Part shown: positions 53,503 to 64,000 of the stretch, in pieces
How positions within the stretch are numbered: position 1 is the stretch's first letter
How the letters are laid out: each line of letters starts with the position of its first letter
Source: Spironucleus salmonicida
Lineage: Eukaryota; Fornicata; Diplomonadida; Hexamitidae
Assembly (NCBI GenBank): GCA_000497125.2
Contig: CM035317.1
Span: 1,638,001 to 1,702,000, forward strand
Reading direction: 5' to 3'
Length of the DNA stretch: 64,000 bases
Notes under the pieces: model-generated
Told to the model about the DNA's origin: nothing
Seen by the model: the letters and a program-made list of their open reading frames with translations, nothing else
Databases searched by the model: none
Translations under genes and position numbers: made by a program

Positions 53503-53932
53503 AATTATCCTAAACTTCGTATTATCCAATTTAAGAGAAAAATTATTAAAAAAAGGAATTTCTCGTTTCTAGAAAATTAATAAAAATTTACGTAGTATAT
53601 TATCAATAATTAAACTGATAAGGTAGATTGATATATTGTAGGAGTTAACTGGTTCTAGCGATTGTATAGTTAATACAAACTAGTTTAAATGCTAAATAAT
53701 GAGCCCCTGACAAACAGTTATTAAAAATATTTATTAGAAATTCGTTACGAAGAATTACAGATCAAATATATAGAGAAAGTCAATATAAATTATTAAGAAT
53801 TAGATACTTAAAATTAATGAATGTGTTAATTTAAAATATTTCCGATATTGAAAAAAAGAAAATCTAAGCTTTATAAAAAATATAAAAAATAGTTCAAATA
53901 TTGTAATTTCATAGTGATATATAAAATTTACG
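53503..53932. other. 430-bp interval without an intact gene
   Basis: This interval lies between the decayed gene and the intact 149-residue coiled-coil gene. The minus-strand frame leading into the decayed gene has no TGA here, but most of it is hydrophobic low-complexity translation typical of A/T-rich noncoding DNA; only the last ~25 codons look coding. No RNA gene or repeat was seen. Confidence 0.45.
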
Positions 53933-54382
53933 TCATTTTATTGCATCATATTTTAGTTTTATTACTTCTACTTATAACTCCTATAATATTTGATTGAGAA
54001 TAAGAATATCATCTATATTATTAATGATTTACAGTGTCTCGTAATGTTCATCTAAGTATTATAATTAATTTATTGTGCTCTAAATTTCAGAGTTTTCTTT
54101 TTCTAATTACTCCATCACATAATTTGCTTATTTATTCCTTACTTCTGTTCTAGTTACCCTCATATTTGTTTTAATAAGTGGATTGTTGTCAGGTGTTTTA
54201 TTTTCCTATCCTTAAAATGATTAGCTTGATAAACACTCAACAATCTATGGTTTGGTATCTTACTAAGGATCCTGATTTAATCTACTTTTAAGCTATACAT
54301 CTGTTAAATTAAATTAAGGCTAAATACTTACTTTTTATTTATTAATATCACAAGATCTAGAAAATAAAGGTTATGCGGTCAT
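53933..54382 (-). CDS. Small coiled-coil protein, intact
   Basis: This 149-residue protein starts MTAQPLFSRSCDINKQKVSI. The N-terminal half is polar and apparently disordered (PQQDTKPQIVECLSSQSFQG). The second half is continuous coiled coil (NYVMEQLEKENSEIQSTINQ, LNQILQELQVEVIKLKYDAI). It has a clean TGA end and no internal breaks, although both neighbours are decayed. No family was recognised; the layout resembles small kinetochore or centrosomal coiled-coil subunits but that is not evidence of function. Confidence 0.65.
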
Positions 54383-54572
54383 AGGAATTGTTATAGTTTC
54401 GTTTTATATATTTTGCATTTTCAGCAAAAATATTTATAATATATAATCATATTAATTCAATCATTCTATTAATGATTTAATAAAAGATTCTAAATGTAAT
54501 AGACTCTGTTATACGGTATCATATATTATAATATAACCATTAATATTATACTACAATTTTAGCCCTAACATT

Positions 54573-55158
54573 ATGCAATCTAAAGAAGTAATGATTATTT
54601 CAGTTAAATCACCTTATGTAAAATCAGTTATTATAAGAATAATCAATGGGCGAACTAACACATTTAAATTAAATGTTGCCTTACATTAAGATAAAGCAAA
54701 AAGAATTATTGGGCGGCCAAGCTGAGACAATATAAAAGTTAGTTTCTCTGAGTATGAAGCCTTTGACCTCATGCTCTTGCTCTTACGCAAGGAATCTGAA
54801 ACTGAAAAATATAATATCACATACGGTGAAATAATATTGTATAAATGATAATTAGTAATTTCTGTAAACTAAACAATCAGATGTGCTACAATAATTGGCG
54901 GGTAATTAAGGCCTATAACAGGTGATAATAATTCTTATCCCACTAATAACTAGTAAAATATTTTATTTGAGGATAGGAATAGTATAGTCACAATAATTGA
55001 AGACATATTTGATATATTATACTTAGAACAAAACTTTAACGGTATCGACAATATGAAAATAAATCCTATTAAATCCGTTATAAAATAAGATATTGATGTT
55101 TGTTTAGACTTTGCAATGAAAGATGATATTGACATTAATCAATTATTTATATAAAATA
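54573..55158 (+). pseudogene. Gene-like frame interrupted by two in-frame TGAs
   Basis: From ATG 54573 a single frame gives protein-like sequence for ~195 codons but crosses TGA at 54723-54725 and 54846-54848. The segments are MQSKEVMIISVKSPYVKSVI...IIGRPS, then DNIKVSFSEYEAFDLMLLLL...GEIILYK, then QLVISVNQTIRCATIIGGQL and FEDRNSIVTIIEDIFDILYL, fading after INQLFIQ at about 55158. No normal stop follows in this frame before the hydrogenase gene. Absence of frameshift means point changes only, TGG to TGA being the obvious candidate. Alternatives are stop readthrough or a short true product of 50 residues ending at the first TGA. Family not recognised. Confidence 0.45.
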
Positions 55159-55369
55159 TTTATTATATATATTTAATTTATATTTTTAAAATAAAATTTA
55201 GCAAAGAATAAACTAAGTTGAACTAATTATTATATCAACAGAAACAACTTTCTTATAATTAATATATTATTAATTATGAATATATCAAGTTACAGTAAAT
55301 AATTTTTGTTTATTTGGTTTTATTGTAAACCTTCTGTTTAACATCTACTTTTACCCTACATAACTTTTA

Positions 55370-56584
55370 ATGCCACCTAATCACAATCAAACTGCTATTA
55401 CTATTTCAAATGGAGTTAGTTTTAATGAATCACGATGCATTGGTTGTAATTAATGTGTTATTGCATGTAATGAATAAGCAATAGATGTATTTATTAAAAA
55501 TGACAAAAAACTTTTCCCACCTAAATTTAAGTAGTAAAATTTTGAAAACTCAGGTTGTATATAATGTGGAATGTGTGTATTAGCATGTCCTGTAAATGCA
55601 ATGTAACCTACAAAGCAATGTATAAATGATGAATCTATTTTTCTTGTGGCACCATCTTCTCGTGTAGTGTTAGCAGAACATGTAAATATTCCTGGAAATT
55701 TATGCGATACATATATTATAAGCGTTTTAAAGTAATTAAATGCAAATAAAATATATGATGTCAATATTGGAGCGGATCTTACAACTATAATAGATGCTAA
55801 AGAATATTTACATCTTAAATAAGAAGGACTTCTGCCACTTTTTTCATCATGTTGTCCAGCATGGGTAAATTATTGTGAACTATTTCATTCATAGTTGATA
55901 CCAAAAGTATCAACAGCTAAATCATGTGTAGAAATGCTATCAAGTCTGATCGAAGAGTAAAATATCGTTTAAGTCATGCCATGTATAGCTAAAAAAGATG
56001 AAATAAAAAGAAAGTGTCTTGATAGCAAATGTAAGTGTGTTTTAACAGTTAATGAATTGTCCCAAATAATTACTCAAAATAATATAACAGTAAATTTAGA
56101 AGTTGAATAATAATATGATTAACCATTTAATACTGCCAGTGGTGGAGCCAGTATATTTGGTAAAAGTGGTGGCGTTGCAGAGACAATCGTAAGGTAGTTA
56201 GCATACTGGTAGAATGTTAGTTATAAACTAATAAATTCTGTAATCTTATACTCTTTTAAAAAATAGTAATTATTGAAAAATATTTACCTCATTGGTGACT
56301 AGAATTTTTGTGCCCTTATTGCATCTGGTGGAAGTGCTATGCAGAAAGCCATTTAATTTATATAATCTGAACAGGAAGAGATTGATTTTGTGGAGATGAT
56401 GGCATGCCCTGGTGGATGTATGGGTGGTGGAGGCACATTTAAGACAAGTTCACTTTTATTAAGAAAATAAATGATGGAAGACAAAGATAAATAAAATATA
56501 ATTAAGGTTGCAAGTTAAAATTTATCTATTATTGAATATGTTGATAAGGATATACTAAAAACAAATTTCAGCTGTAGAAAATGA
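55370..56584 (+). CDS. hydA: [FeFe] hydrogenase, short (M3-like) form
   Basis: This 404-residue enzyme carries out reversible H2 production from reduced ferredoxin. Two N-terminal [4Fe-4S] ferredoxin motifs, C23IGCNQCVIAC33 and C63IQCGMCVLAC73, lead to the H-cluster domain. L1 is LPLFSSCCPAW (Cys161/162), L2 MPCIAKKDE (Cys205), and L3 MACPGGCMGGGG (Cys346/350). All four H-cluster-ligating cysteines are present. Departures from consensus are Ser for Thr in L1 (SSCCPAW) and GGGGTF after L3 instead of GGGQP. There is no mitochondrial or hydrogenosomal-looking presequence (MPPNHNQTAI...), so it is probably cytosolic as in Giardia. Length and domain set match diplomonad-type short hydrogenases. 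Confidence 0.95.
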
Positions 56585-56880
56585 TTCAAATTTATGATCA
56601 AATTATAATAATTACAAATATCAAATATATTAAATTTTTCTAATATAAAATTAATTGTAAGATTAATGAATAATAACTATAATAATTTATTTGATACTAA
56701 TAGAATAAAATCCTGCGTAATTTTTAAATTAAATATATTATTACAGTAGGATAATATCTAAATCTATCTTTAGATACGCGAAAAGTGTCAAAATATATGT
56801 TAAGTATATAATTAAAGTTGCATTCACAAACTAAATAATATATTATATATCTTAATATTTGATGATTTTTCCTTCCTTAA
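56585..56880. other. 296-bp AT-rich spacer
   Basis: This lies between the hydrogenase stop and the karyopherin-like start, both on the plus strand. I saw no open gene, RNA gene or repeat. The promoter of the downstream gene presumably lies here. Confidence 0.4.
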
Positions 56881-59547
56881 ATGCTTGAAAAACTATTTAG
56901 GGATATAATATAAGCTAATTCATCAGAATAATATGAAATTGTTTCATAATAAATATAAAATGAGATGATTACAGATTAGTTTCCATTATAATGCGTTTAA
57001 ATAATAGATATTAATTCTAGCAATGAAATCACATTATTAGCATAAACACAGTTTAAAAATTGGGTAAAAATATTCTTACATCCAAAGAGTATTGACGTAA
57101 AGTAATAGATATTATCGATGTCTACTAAAATTCTAGTCAATTCATTGTCTGCCTAATAATTTTAAGTTAATTATGAAACTTTTTGCATATGTTTAGACAA
57201 TTTACCACTTATTGATTCAATGAATTACATTAATAGTTTAATGTAATCTTTAACTCAAGACCAATTTTATGCAGGATGTTTCATTGTTTAAGCTGCATGT
57301 CGTAGAAATAGAAATTCAATTAAAGCACGAGATTTATTTAAGTAGCTATTTACCGAAAGATTATTTCCTGTTATTTATTTTGTTGTTGATACGTTTTAAT
57401 AGCACGACTAATTTATAGTTAAATGTGTTTTAAATTCATATAATGCATCTTTGGCGAATATACTTTAAGAACATATGAACCACTTAAATTTTTTTATCTA
57501 AAAGCTGAATACTTTATATCTGGCAGAAGATTAGTACAAATAGTAAGTTTTAGAAATTTTACTGTCTTATTTTATTAATTATAAAAAAATTAATAATTAT
57601 GATCAAGTAACCAAATAAAAATATTAAGAATTTTTGAGCTAATATTAAGTTAAAATGCTTCCATAAATATAGTTTGTATTAAAATAATTAGAAAATTACA
57701 CCATATTTACTCCACATTAGATTGGGTCACTAATTAAAATTTTAAGATTTTCTTTTGAATGTAATGTAGATATACCAGAAGAACTATAACTTTAGCTATT
57801 TAATTTTATATTATTTTTAATTAAAATGTAGTACCAAGAACTAGTTTCTAGTAATCAGTAAGTTGATTCGCTATTATCTTTACCAATATACTAACTACAC
57901 TAATTAGCATAAACATTTGATAGTTAAATATTTACGCCGTTAAATGCTGAATATTTTTATGCAGCTTCAAATGTTACTTTATCTATTAACTCACTTATTG
58001 ATGAATTAGCTAGATTTTTAGGAGTTTATTTTAACTTTATTAGAAAAGATAGTTTAGAAGATGTCTTAACAAATCTATTTTAATCATTACCTACCGCAGA
58101 AGATAATGATTTTTATGGAACTACTATTGCTATAGCATAAATTTTACGAAGAATGGCTTTAAATAGCACAGAATAAGATTAAAAATTTATCAATTATACA
58201 ATTGAAATTATGAATTATTATAGCACATTAATAGAAGATAAATCATAGAAATCTTGGATAGCATTATGGTTAATTAATGCAGTTATTAATGATGTTACAA
58301 AATATTAAGATTATATTTAGCTTACCAGTGAATTGACAAACAGAGCTGTCTCACACGTTTAAAACTGTAGTTCAATTGGATAATTCTTCCTACTTCTAGT
58401 TTTCATTAAATAAAGACTAAATTCCCTTCGAGCGAATTAGGCAGCATATAACAAAACTCATTTTCTTGATGAAAATGTTTTCCCAACACTATGCAATCTC
58501 CTTATTCATGTAAGCAATTCATTTCCATTCTATACCGAAATTTATGATTCTTTAGTCACAGCAACAGAATTATTAATAAAAACACACCCGGAATATATTT
58601 CTTAGCATTTTTCACGGGTTTTTAAAAACCTGTTCACCAACGACAAAATAAGAATTGATTAAATTTGTGATCTACTAGAGCTTTTTTGCACCGTTTTTGT
58701 AATTAGAGAAGCGGAAATTGATGTTGAAACGTACATTCTAGTCGCAACAGCTATACAATAACTTCTTACGTATCTAACGCAAATTTTTTAAAATGAACAC
58801 ATATAAAACCTCGAGACAGCCTCCAATGCAATTTCTGCATTATGCGCAAATGTTGAAACATCAGAATTACGGGAAGAAATGCAACCATAATTCAGTGAAA
58901 TCCTGAATTTGTTAGTTATAATAACACTAAACAAAGGCGACTGGGTAACTAACTATACAATTTCAGGAATTCTTTCTCTAGTTGATGTTTTCACAGTTTG
59001 GGAAGCTTAAGACCAAGTTTTTAGAATTATCAGCCAATTCGAGATTCCTAAAACATTCCATTGCTTCAGGTTTTGCATGATTTTTGCAGCCGCACATTCT
59101 TTTGCAAATTCAGAAACACTTCCATGGATCCAATAAAATTTGCTTCAATTAGTTGATTTGACACTATGTGATGTTAGAATTGAGTTTTTTGCTATAGGAA
59201 TAGTTTATTTACTGCTAAAAATAGGGTTTCAGGAAGTGCAAAAATATGCTTAAATTCTTGCATTTACCGTTTCAAATCGATATGATTTTGTTAGTGCCTT
59301 CTATTGCTTTTAGGGAGGAAAAGTAGCATAGATTGCAACCTTGCGGAATTAGAATCTTATATAAGAAGCAAGAGAGTTAGCAGGTGATGATCAAATTATT
59401 GAACTTTATTAGTTATTAGAGCAGTAGGGGTTGGTTATGTATAAAGTTCGAGAAATAGATGATGCTATGGATATAGATGAATTATAGAGTAGGGTTGAAC
59501 GAATTTAGCTTTTAAGCCAGGAGATAATTAAAAGTTTTGATGAATGA
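56881..59547 (+). CDS. Karyopherin-beta (importin/exportin)-like HEAT protein
   Basis: This is an 888-residue, all-helical protein with HEAT-like pairs throughout. The N-terminus has an importin-beta N-terminal pattern (TLLAQTQFKNWVKIFLHPKS, then QILSMSTKILVNSL), and length is typical of the family (850-1,100). Karyopherins carry cargo through nuclear pores under RanGTP control; which member this is cannot be decided. The last third (after ~58400) is visibly less AT-rich than the first two thirds. The end is acidic and helical (REIDDAMDIDEL, SQEIIKSFDE). The stop is 3 bp from the convergent flavoprotein gene. Confidence 0.5.
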
Positions 59548-59550
59548 AAA

Positions 59551-60891
59551 TCACTGTATTTCTTCTTAACCTTCATTTCTTATTTTATATTGCTCAAATG
59601 GTGGAAGGCCAATGGTTGCCATGCATGCTAAATTGATCATGTGCCACGGTTTTCCAAAATACGGCTAGAAGAAGAAATCCATAACCAACATTTACTCAAT
59701 TTTGAGGTTTCTCTGAATCGCTAGAGACAGTGCATTTATATAGCTCGAAATATCATGTTTCGAGAATATCTACGAACCGTAAATTGCTCGTGATTCCTCA
59801 TCATAGGTCAATTACATTGAAACCACTTCGAAAGAAGGCATAAACTCGGCCCTATGGTTATCACTTATTTTCACTCTTTTAGCAGAAGGTGCTGACAGTA
59901 TATGCAGTGGATTACCAGTTGCACAAAAATAATATCCAAATAAGTTAAGACACTTAGTATTTTAAGTACCCTACATTGGCAGTGGTTTTCCCAAAATCGT
60001 ACAAGCACATGAAATAGCAGATTTTGATGCCAATTAAGCAGATGGGGCGAAAATATCCTATTTTATGAGGTTTGAATAGACTGTTGCACAGTCTCCAATG
60101 GCGTAAATCTTTGGAACTGAAGTACACTAAGTTTTATCTACTATAATTGCCCCTTCATCATTTCGTTTTACTATATCCTTAAGAAAATCAACATTAGGCG
60201 TAATACCTGTACAATTTATATAACAATCTACCTCGTACTTTTCTTTAGTAGTGATAATTTCCACATGATTCTGAACATCAACTATTTTTGTGACCTTCTA
60301 GTTCAATACAACTTCCACCTTATTGATTTTAAGTAACTTCTCAATTTGATTTGAAAACTCTATATCAAAATTTGACGTACACAGCTTTTCTTTATCGGTA
60401 ATTAACAAAGTCTTCACTTTTCTCTCTGCAAAAGCTGATGCAATTTCAACCCCTGAAATTCCGCCTCCAATAATTGCAACAGATTATTGCTCGAAATTTT
60501 ATAATTTTTATAACCCTTCAACTGTATTAAAAGGAATAAATCGTTGTGAATCAAAGGTATGAGTGTTTTTAGTACCAGTAGCAATGACTAAATAATCGTA
60601 AGGTAAATTACAATCATTGGTTGCTATAAGTTTAGCCTCTTAATTTATAGAGATAATACATGTTTTAAGAAGAATTTTTATATTTTACTCTTCAACTATT
60701 TATTTAGTGGTGAAGAATGTTTAACTAAGCTCACATTACTTGGAGATGAGTGACTATGCAGATGAAGTCTGTTTGGCTATATAAGATGAAGACTCTATAA
60801 TAGTAATATCTAAATTTTTATCATTTGCTATTAAAGTCAATGCACAGGTTACTCCTGATACCGAACCTCCAATAATAATAACTCGTTTCAT
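59551..60891 (-). CDS. NADH oxidase / CoA-disulfide reductase family flavoprotein
   Basis: This 446-residue pyridine-nucleotide-disulfide oxidoreductase has an FAD Rossmann motif at the N-terminus (VIIIGGSVSGVTCALTL). YDYLVIATGTKN and an NAD(P)H-binding VAIIGGGISGVEIASAFAER (~150) follow. The second FAD motif is KIYAIGDCATV (~285). The C-terminal dimerisation domain ends in FFQPYFGKPWHMINLACMA, comparable to the 'YAPPFS...DP.N.AG' segment of NOX/CoADR enzymes. Water- or peroxide-forming NADH oxidases re-oxidise NADH and detoxify O2 in anaerobic protists. The redox-active Cys expected near residue 42 is not visible there (SYIAKQTSSAQSL), so the activity may differ from canonical NOX. Convergent with the karyopherin-like gene (3 bp). 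Confidence 0.85.
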
Positions 60892-60932
60892 TTAATTCCA
60901 CTATAATATAGTAATACTAAATATATTATATT

Positions 60933-63305
60933 TCATTCATTCTATAAAAAACCTGTATTCAGATCTACAGGTAACAACATTGCTTTACTTAATTCATTGA
61001 ACAGTTTTGCCGTTTTTGAGTAAACAAAAACCTCTAGTGGAAGATGATCCCGGACATTTTCAAAAATAATACATAACTCTTTATATGTAATAAAGTATTC
61101 AAATTTAAGGAATGCTTAAAATAGCATTAAAGCCAAATAGACTCCTTCTTAATAATAGCAATTTGCATTTGTATTAAATTACTATTTTACAAGAGTATTT
61201 AGCATTGAGTGATATTCAAAATGCCCTACTTAATTAATAAATAGCACGTTATTACTGTTGTTATCTGTTCTAACAGAGAATTGCACTAAATGAAAATTCA
61301 TTGCATCTTTTTCTGAATAGATAATTCCTGGTTAAAATATCATACTAAGAACTGATATGAGTTCTAATTTGGTTGTAGTAAAGTATTCTTACTACAGCTT
61401 TTCATCGTTAAAGAAATCGAATTTTAATTATTCAGAGTTAAGCAAAGTAACCAGTAATTTAATTAGCTAGAATAATATACTCTAAACTTCCACAAACAAA
61501 AAATTGCTATCCTTAAATGCTAAATCAAATTTTGAAAATGAGTGTATGTATGATTATGGGGAAAGTAAAATCTATGCAATTTATGAAACCAGAGAAGAAA
61601 ATAATATAAAAATTTATTCTTCTTATATACAATCAGTAAAATTTGGAAATCCTAAGAATATCTGTAGTATTTATAAAACAGAAGAAACTGAAGAAAAATG
61701 ATCAAATACATATGCATATTCTTAGCTAAATGATTAATCCTACTATGTTTATAAGCATACCTTTATTATCTTTTCATCTGGTAAAATTGGATACTATAAC
61801 TTGTTTATTAAGCATAGAATAAGCTAGTCTATAGTAACTAATGAGTTAATCTTAGGAGACAAACAAAATTCTAAAAATATTTTCATGTTATTAAAATGAG
61901 TTACTGATTCATGCATTTGTTTAAAAGAAAGATGAAGAATTTTTAAATATATTGGTTCATTTATTAATCCAGGAATTGAATAAACTGATTTAGATAATTA
62001 ACTAACCGGATTATCATCAAACACGATTACTCTCTCATAAGAATTAATGTCTAAACTACTCCTTTCCTTATACATAATATCTTAATTGTAAAATAGTGCA
62101 TACAATGTTGTAAGAATCAGAAGTTAGGCTAACTATTATTACACTAACACAACTTCTTATTGACTTGCATGCTATTACATTTAAATTATTTAACAAAAAT
62201 CAATAGATTCTGATTGAAAATTAATAAGGTTTACACATAGGTTAAAAATTATACTTTCTTGATTAACTCCATTTTGAATAATTTTAACACTTTGGATAAA
62301 TGAGTGTTGAACAAACTATGTGGCTACGTTAAATTATGGTTACCAAATTATAATTGACAGTTTTTTAATATCATGACTGCTTTTATTGGATATTTTGTTT
62401 TATAAATACTAGCGCCTTCGTCTCTCAGAAGACTCAAATTTCTGTTATATTAACGCTCTTAGTGATTCTTATTATTCCTCTCGTTTCTTTTTAAGAATAT
62501 CAACCTTATTTGATACAGTTTAAGCTTACATTTAAACTTATTAAATTTTAGTTTATTTAATTTATTCAGCTTTTTCTAATCTCTGATCGAGTTCTTTTTT
62601 ATATCTATAGTCTATCTCAGGTCTGAGATATTAACGTTATCTCAATTATTTACAATTAACTTCATCATCATTGTTACTGGAGAGACTTGAAAGCTCACAA
62701 CTCTCATCGTAATCTAAAATACCATTTTTAGGAGAATCTAGAAGTCTGTCATTGAGAAATTATTAAAAAGGTGATTTTGGTGTAGAAAATAGTTTCTTAT
62801 TAGATTTTGTTGGTGTCCTAGGCATACTAGGCTAAGATTTTGGAGATTCAGGTATAATATCATTCTGTAGCTATTTTTTAGGCAAACCAGGTGGGAAATT
62901 AAGAAAGGTTTCCTCTTAATTACTTCTTTACGTACAATTGCATTAATCATTTGAAATCCCACTGAAGTCACTTTAGTTTATAGAAAATATCATGGGTTGT
63001 TAAAAAGTTCCAGTCAGAGACTTGGAGGTGTTAAATTTGATTTCAAATGCATCAGATTATTTAGCCAATTGACCAAAAGAGTCAATTTCTTATTATGAAT
63101 ATGATATTACTTAGTCAGACTAATATTTGATGATAAAATCCATTAAAATATTATATGTTGCTGTTTTTCCATCACTTATGTACTTCTATTATTAAATTTC
63201 TTAACATTATGTATTTGAATAATATAATTTATTGATATCTTCAATTAACTGTATACATCTTGCCTGAATTGATTCAGAAAAAGAGCATAAAATTGAGTCA
63301 TTCAT
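60933..63305 (-). CDS. Unidentified protein with central coiled coil and helical C-terminus
   Basis: This is a 790-residue protein. Layout: helical N-terminal ~110 residues; a Ser/Pro/Lys-rich stretch around 150-230 (PESPKSQPSMPRTPTKSNKK, a plausible phosphorylation region with several S/T-P sites); a basic coiled coil at ~270-345 (KKKREEQQESLRALIQQKFE, SSERRRRQYLQNKI); and a long helical C-terminal half with HEAT-like character. The general plan is reminiscent of SCAPER-like or other cell-cycle/centrosome proteins, but I do not claim homology. The stop is 41 bp from the flavoprotein start; the start is 84 bp from the divergent L3 gene. Confidence 0.7.
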
Positions 63306-63389
63306 TTCACTTATTTATTAGTATAATATTATATAAGTTATTTAATAAAATTAAAAATTAATTTAAATTCATTCACCACTCCTCGTGAA
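63306..63389. promoter_or_regulatory. 84-bp divergent promoter interval upstream of RPL3
   Basis: This is an A/T-rich segment between the start codons of the 790-residue gene and RPL3, ending in ATTCACCACTCCTCGTGAA just before the L3 ATG. Because L3 should be highly expressed, its core promoter elements must be very close to the start codon. Confidence 0.4.
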
Positions 63390-64000
63390 ATGGCCCATCG
63401 TAACTATTCTAAGTGCAGAAAGGGTAATCTCGGTTTCCTCCCTAAGAAGAGATGTGGTAAGTCCCGTGGCTCCATCCGTTCCTTCCCTACTGATGACTCC
63501 AAGGTTGCTCCCCATTTAACCGCTTTTGCCGGTTATAAGGCTGGTTCTACTCATGTACTCCGTCTCATCGAACACCGTGGTTCATGCCTCCATAACAAGC
63601 AGATTGTTGACTAAGCCACTGTTATTGATACTCCTCCCATGATTGGTTGTGGTATTGTTGGTTATGTACGTACTGCCTCTGGTATCCGCCCTCTTACTAC
63701 CGTTTACGCTACCCATCTCGCTGCATCCATGAAGCGCAGAATATGCGCCCGCGGTGGTAAACGTGAAAACGGTGCTTTCAGCCAGTATGCTACTAAGGCT
63801 ACACAGAACGATTTCATGGCTACCCAGCTTAAGCGCATGAAAGAAGAATGTTGTATCATTAGAATTCTTGCTCACACTCAGCCTGATCTCACTCCTATTA
63901 TTTCTCGCAGAGCCGTAGTTATGGAAATCTAAGTCAACGGTGGTGATATCGCCAAGAAAGTAGATTTTGCTGCTTCCCTCCTCGAAAAGGAAATACCAGT
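63390..64000 (+). CDS. RPL3: Ribosomal protein L3 (uL3), 3' end beyond window
   Basis: The first 203 codons of the 60S ribosomal protein that organises the peptidyl-transferase centre. The N-terminus MAHRNYSKCRKGNLGFLPKK matches the universal 'SHRKFsaPRhGSLGFLPrKR'. SFPTDDSK, HLTAFAGYKAGSTHVLR, TPPMIGCGIVGYV and ILAHTQPDLTPI are further family blocks. MEIQVNGGDIAKKVDFA corresponds to the conserved 'MEIQvNGG.vaeKvdwa'. Two glutamines are encoded by TAA (63612-63614 and 63930-63932), the second at an invariant position, which is direct evidence for the altered code. The sequence is far more GC-rich than its neighbours, as expected for a highly expressed gene. It is diverged relative to animal or ciliate L3. 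The frame is open at the window end. Confidence 0.97.

Noticed and set aside
62738-62971. Short frames overlapping other genes (for example 31889-32126, 41124-41413, 61504-61701, 62738-62971, 63582-63875)
   Set aside because: Each overlaps a longer gene supported by motifs or by a long TGA-free frame on the other strand or in another frame.

Overview
This window reads as a compact, intron-poor, AT-rich genome of a flagellated, probably anaerobic protist in which TAA and TAG encode glutamine and TGA is the only stop. The evidence is direct. In the standard code almost every gene is shattered. Read with TAA/TAG = Gln, about 30 long frames appear, including one of 5,247 codons. Recoded codons fall at conserved glutamines, such as the Gln of the 'MEIQVNGG' motif of ribosomal protein L3, written TAA at 63930-63932. 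The absence of visible introns, gene spacings of a few bases, a cytosol-type short [FeFe] hydrogenase, an NADH-oxidase-like flavoprotein and a flagellar HYDIN point to a hexamitid diplomonad (Hexamita/Trepomonas/Spironucleus type). A ciliate or a TAR-Gln oxymonad is the main alternative. This placement is inference.

Layout. 1-7 kb: the 3'-truncated part of an unidentified minus-strand gene, CCA tRNA nucleotidyltransferase, an ankyrin/coiled-coil protein, and a threonine dehydratase that appears to be an internal tandem duplication with a dead N-terminal copy. 7.5-23.3 kb: one giant minus-strand HYDIN gene (axoneme central pair). 23.3-26.2 kb: an AT-rich spacer with an inverted repeat, a REI1/ZNF622-like zinc-finger protein, and a decayed minus-strand gene. 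26-33 kb: an unidentified large protein followed by a very tight block of ribosome-biogenesis genes (IMP3, NOP10, SOF1/DCAF13) interleaved with ESCRT-type genes (a possible MIT-domain protein and VPS4). 33-48.7 kb: a TPR/LRR-like protein, two unidentified minus-strand genes, RPA1, an ACF1/BAZ-like chromatin remodelling subunit, a 1,349-residue unknown, and a HAD phosphatase. 48.7-52.8 kb: an eIF4G-like (MIF4G) protein and a TBC-like protein. 52.9-55.2 kb: a patch of decayed genes around one intact coiled-coil gene. 55.4-64 kb: [FeFe] hydrogenase, a karyopherin-beta-like protein, an NADH oxidase-family flavoprotein, an unidentified coiled-coil protein, and the 5' part of ribosomal protein L3.

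Functional threads: ribosome assembly and translation (L3, IMP3, NOP10, SOF1, REI1, eIF4G-like, CCA enzyme), flagella (HYDIN), membrane traffic (VPS4, MIT-like, TBC-like), nuclear processes (RPA1, ACF1-like, karyopherin) and anaerobic redox/amino-acid metabolism (hydrogenase, NADH oxidase, threonine dehydratase). I saw no tRNA, rRNA, CRISPR array, transposon or virus-like element. All translations and comparisons were made by eye without a database search.
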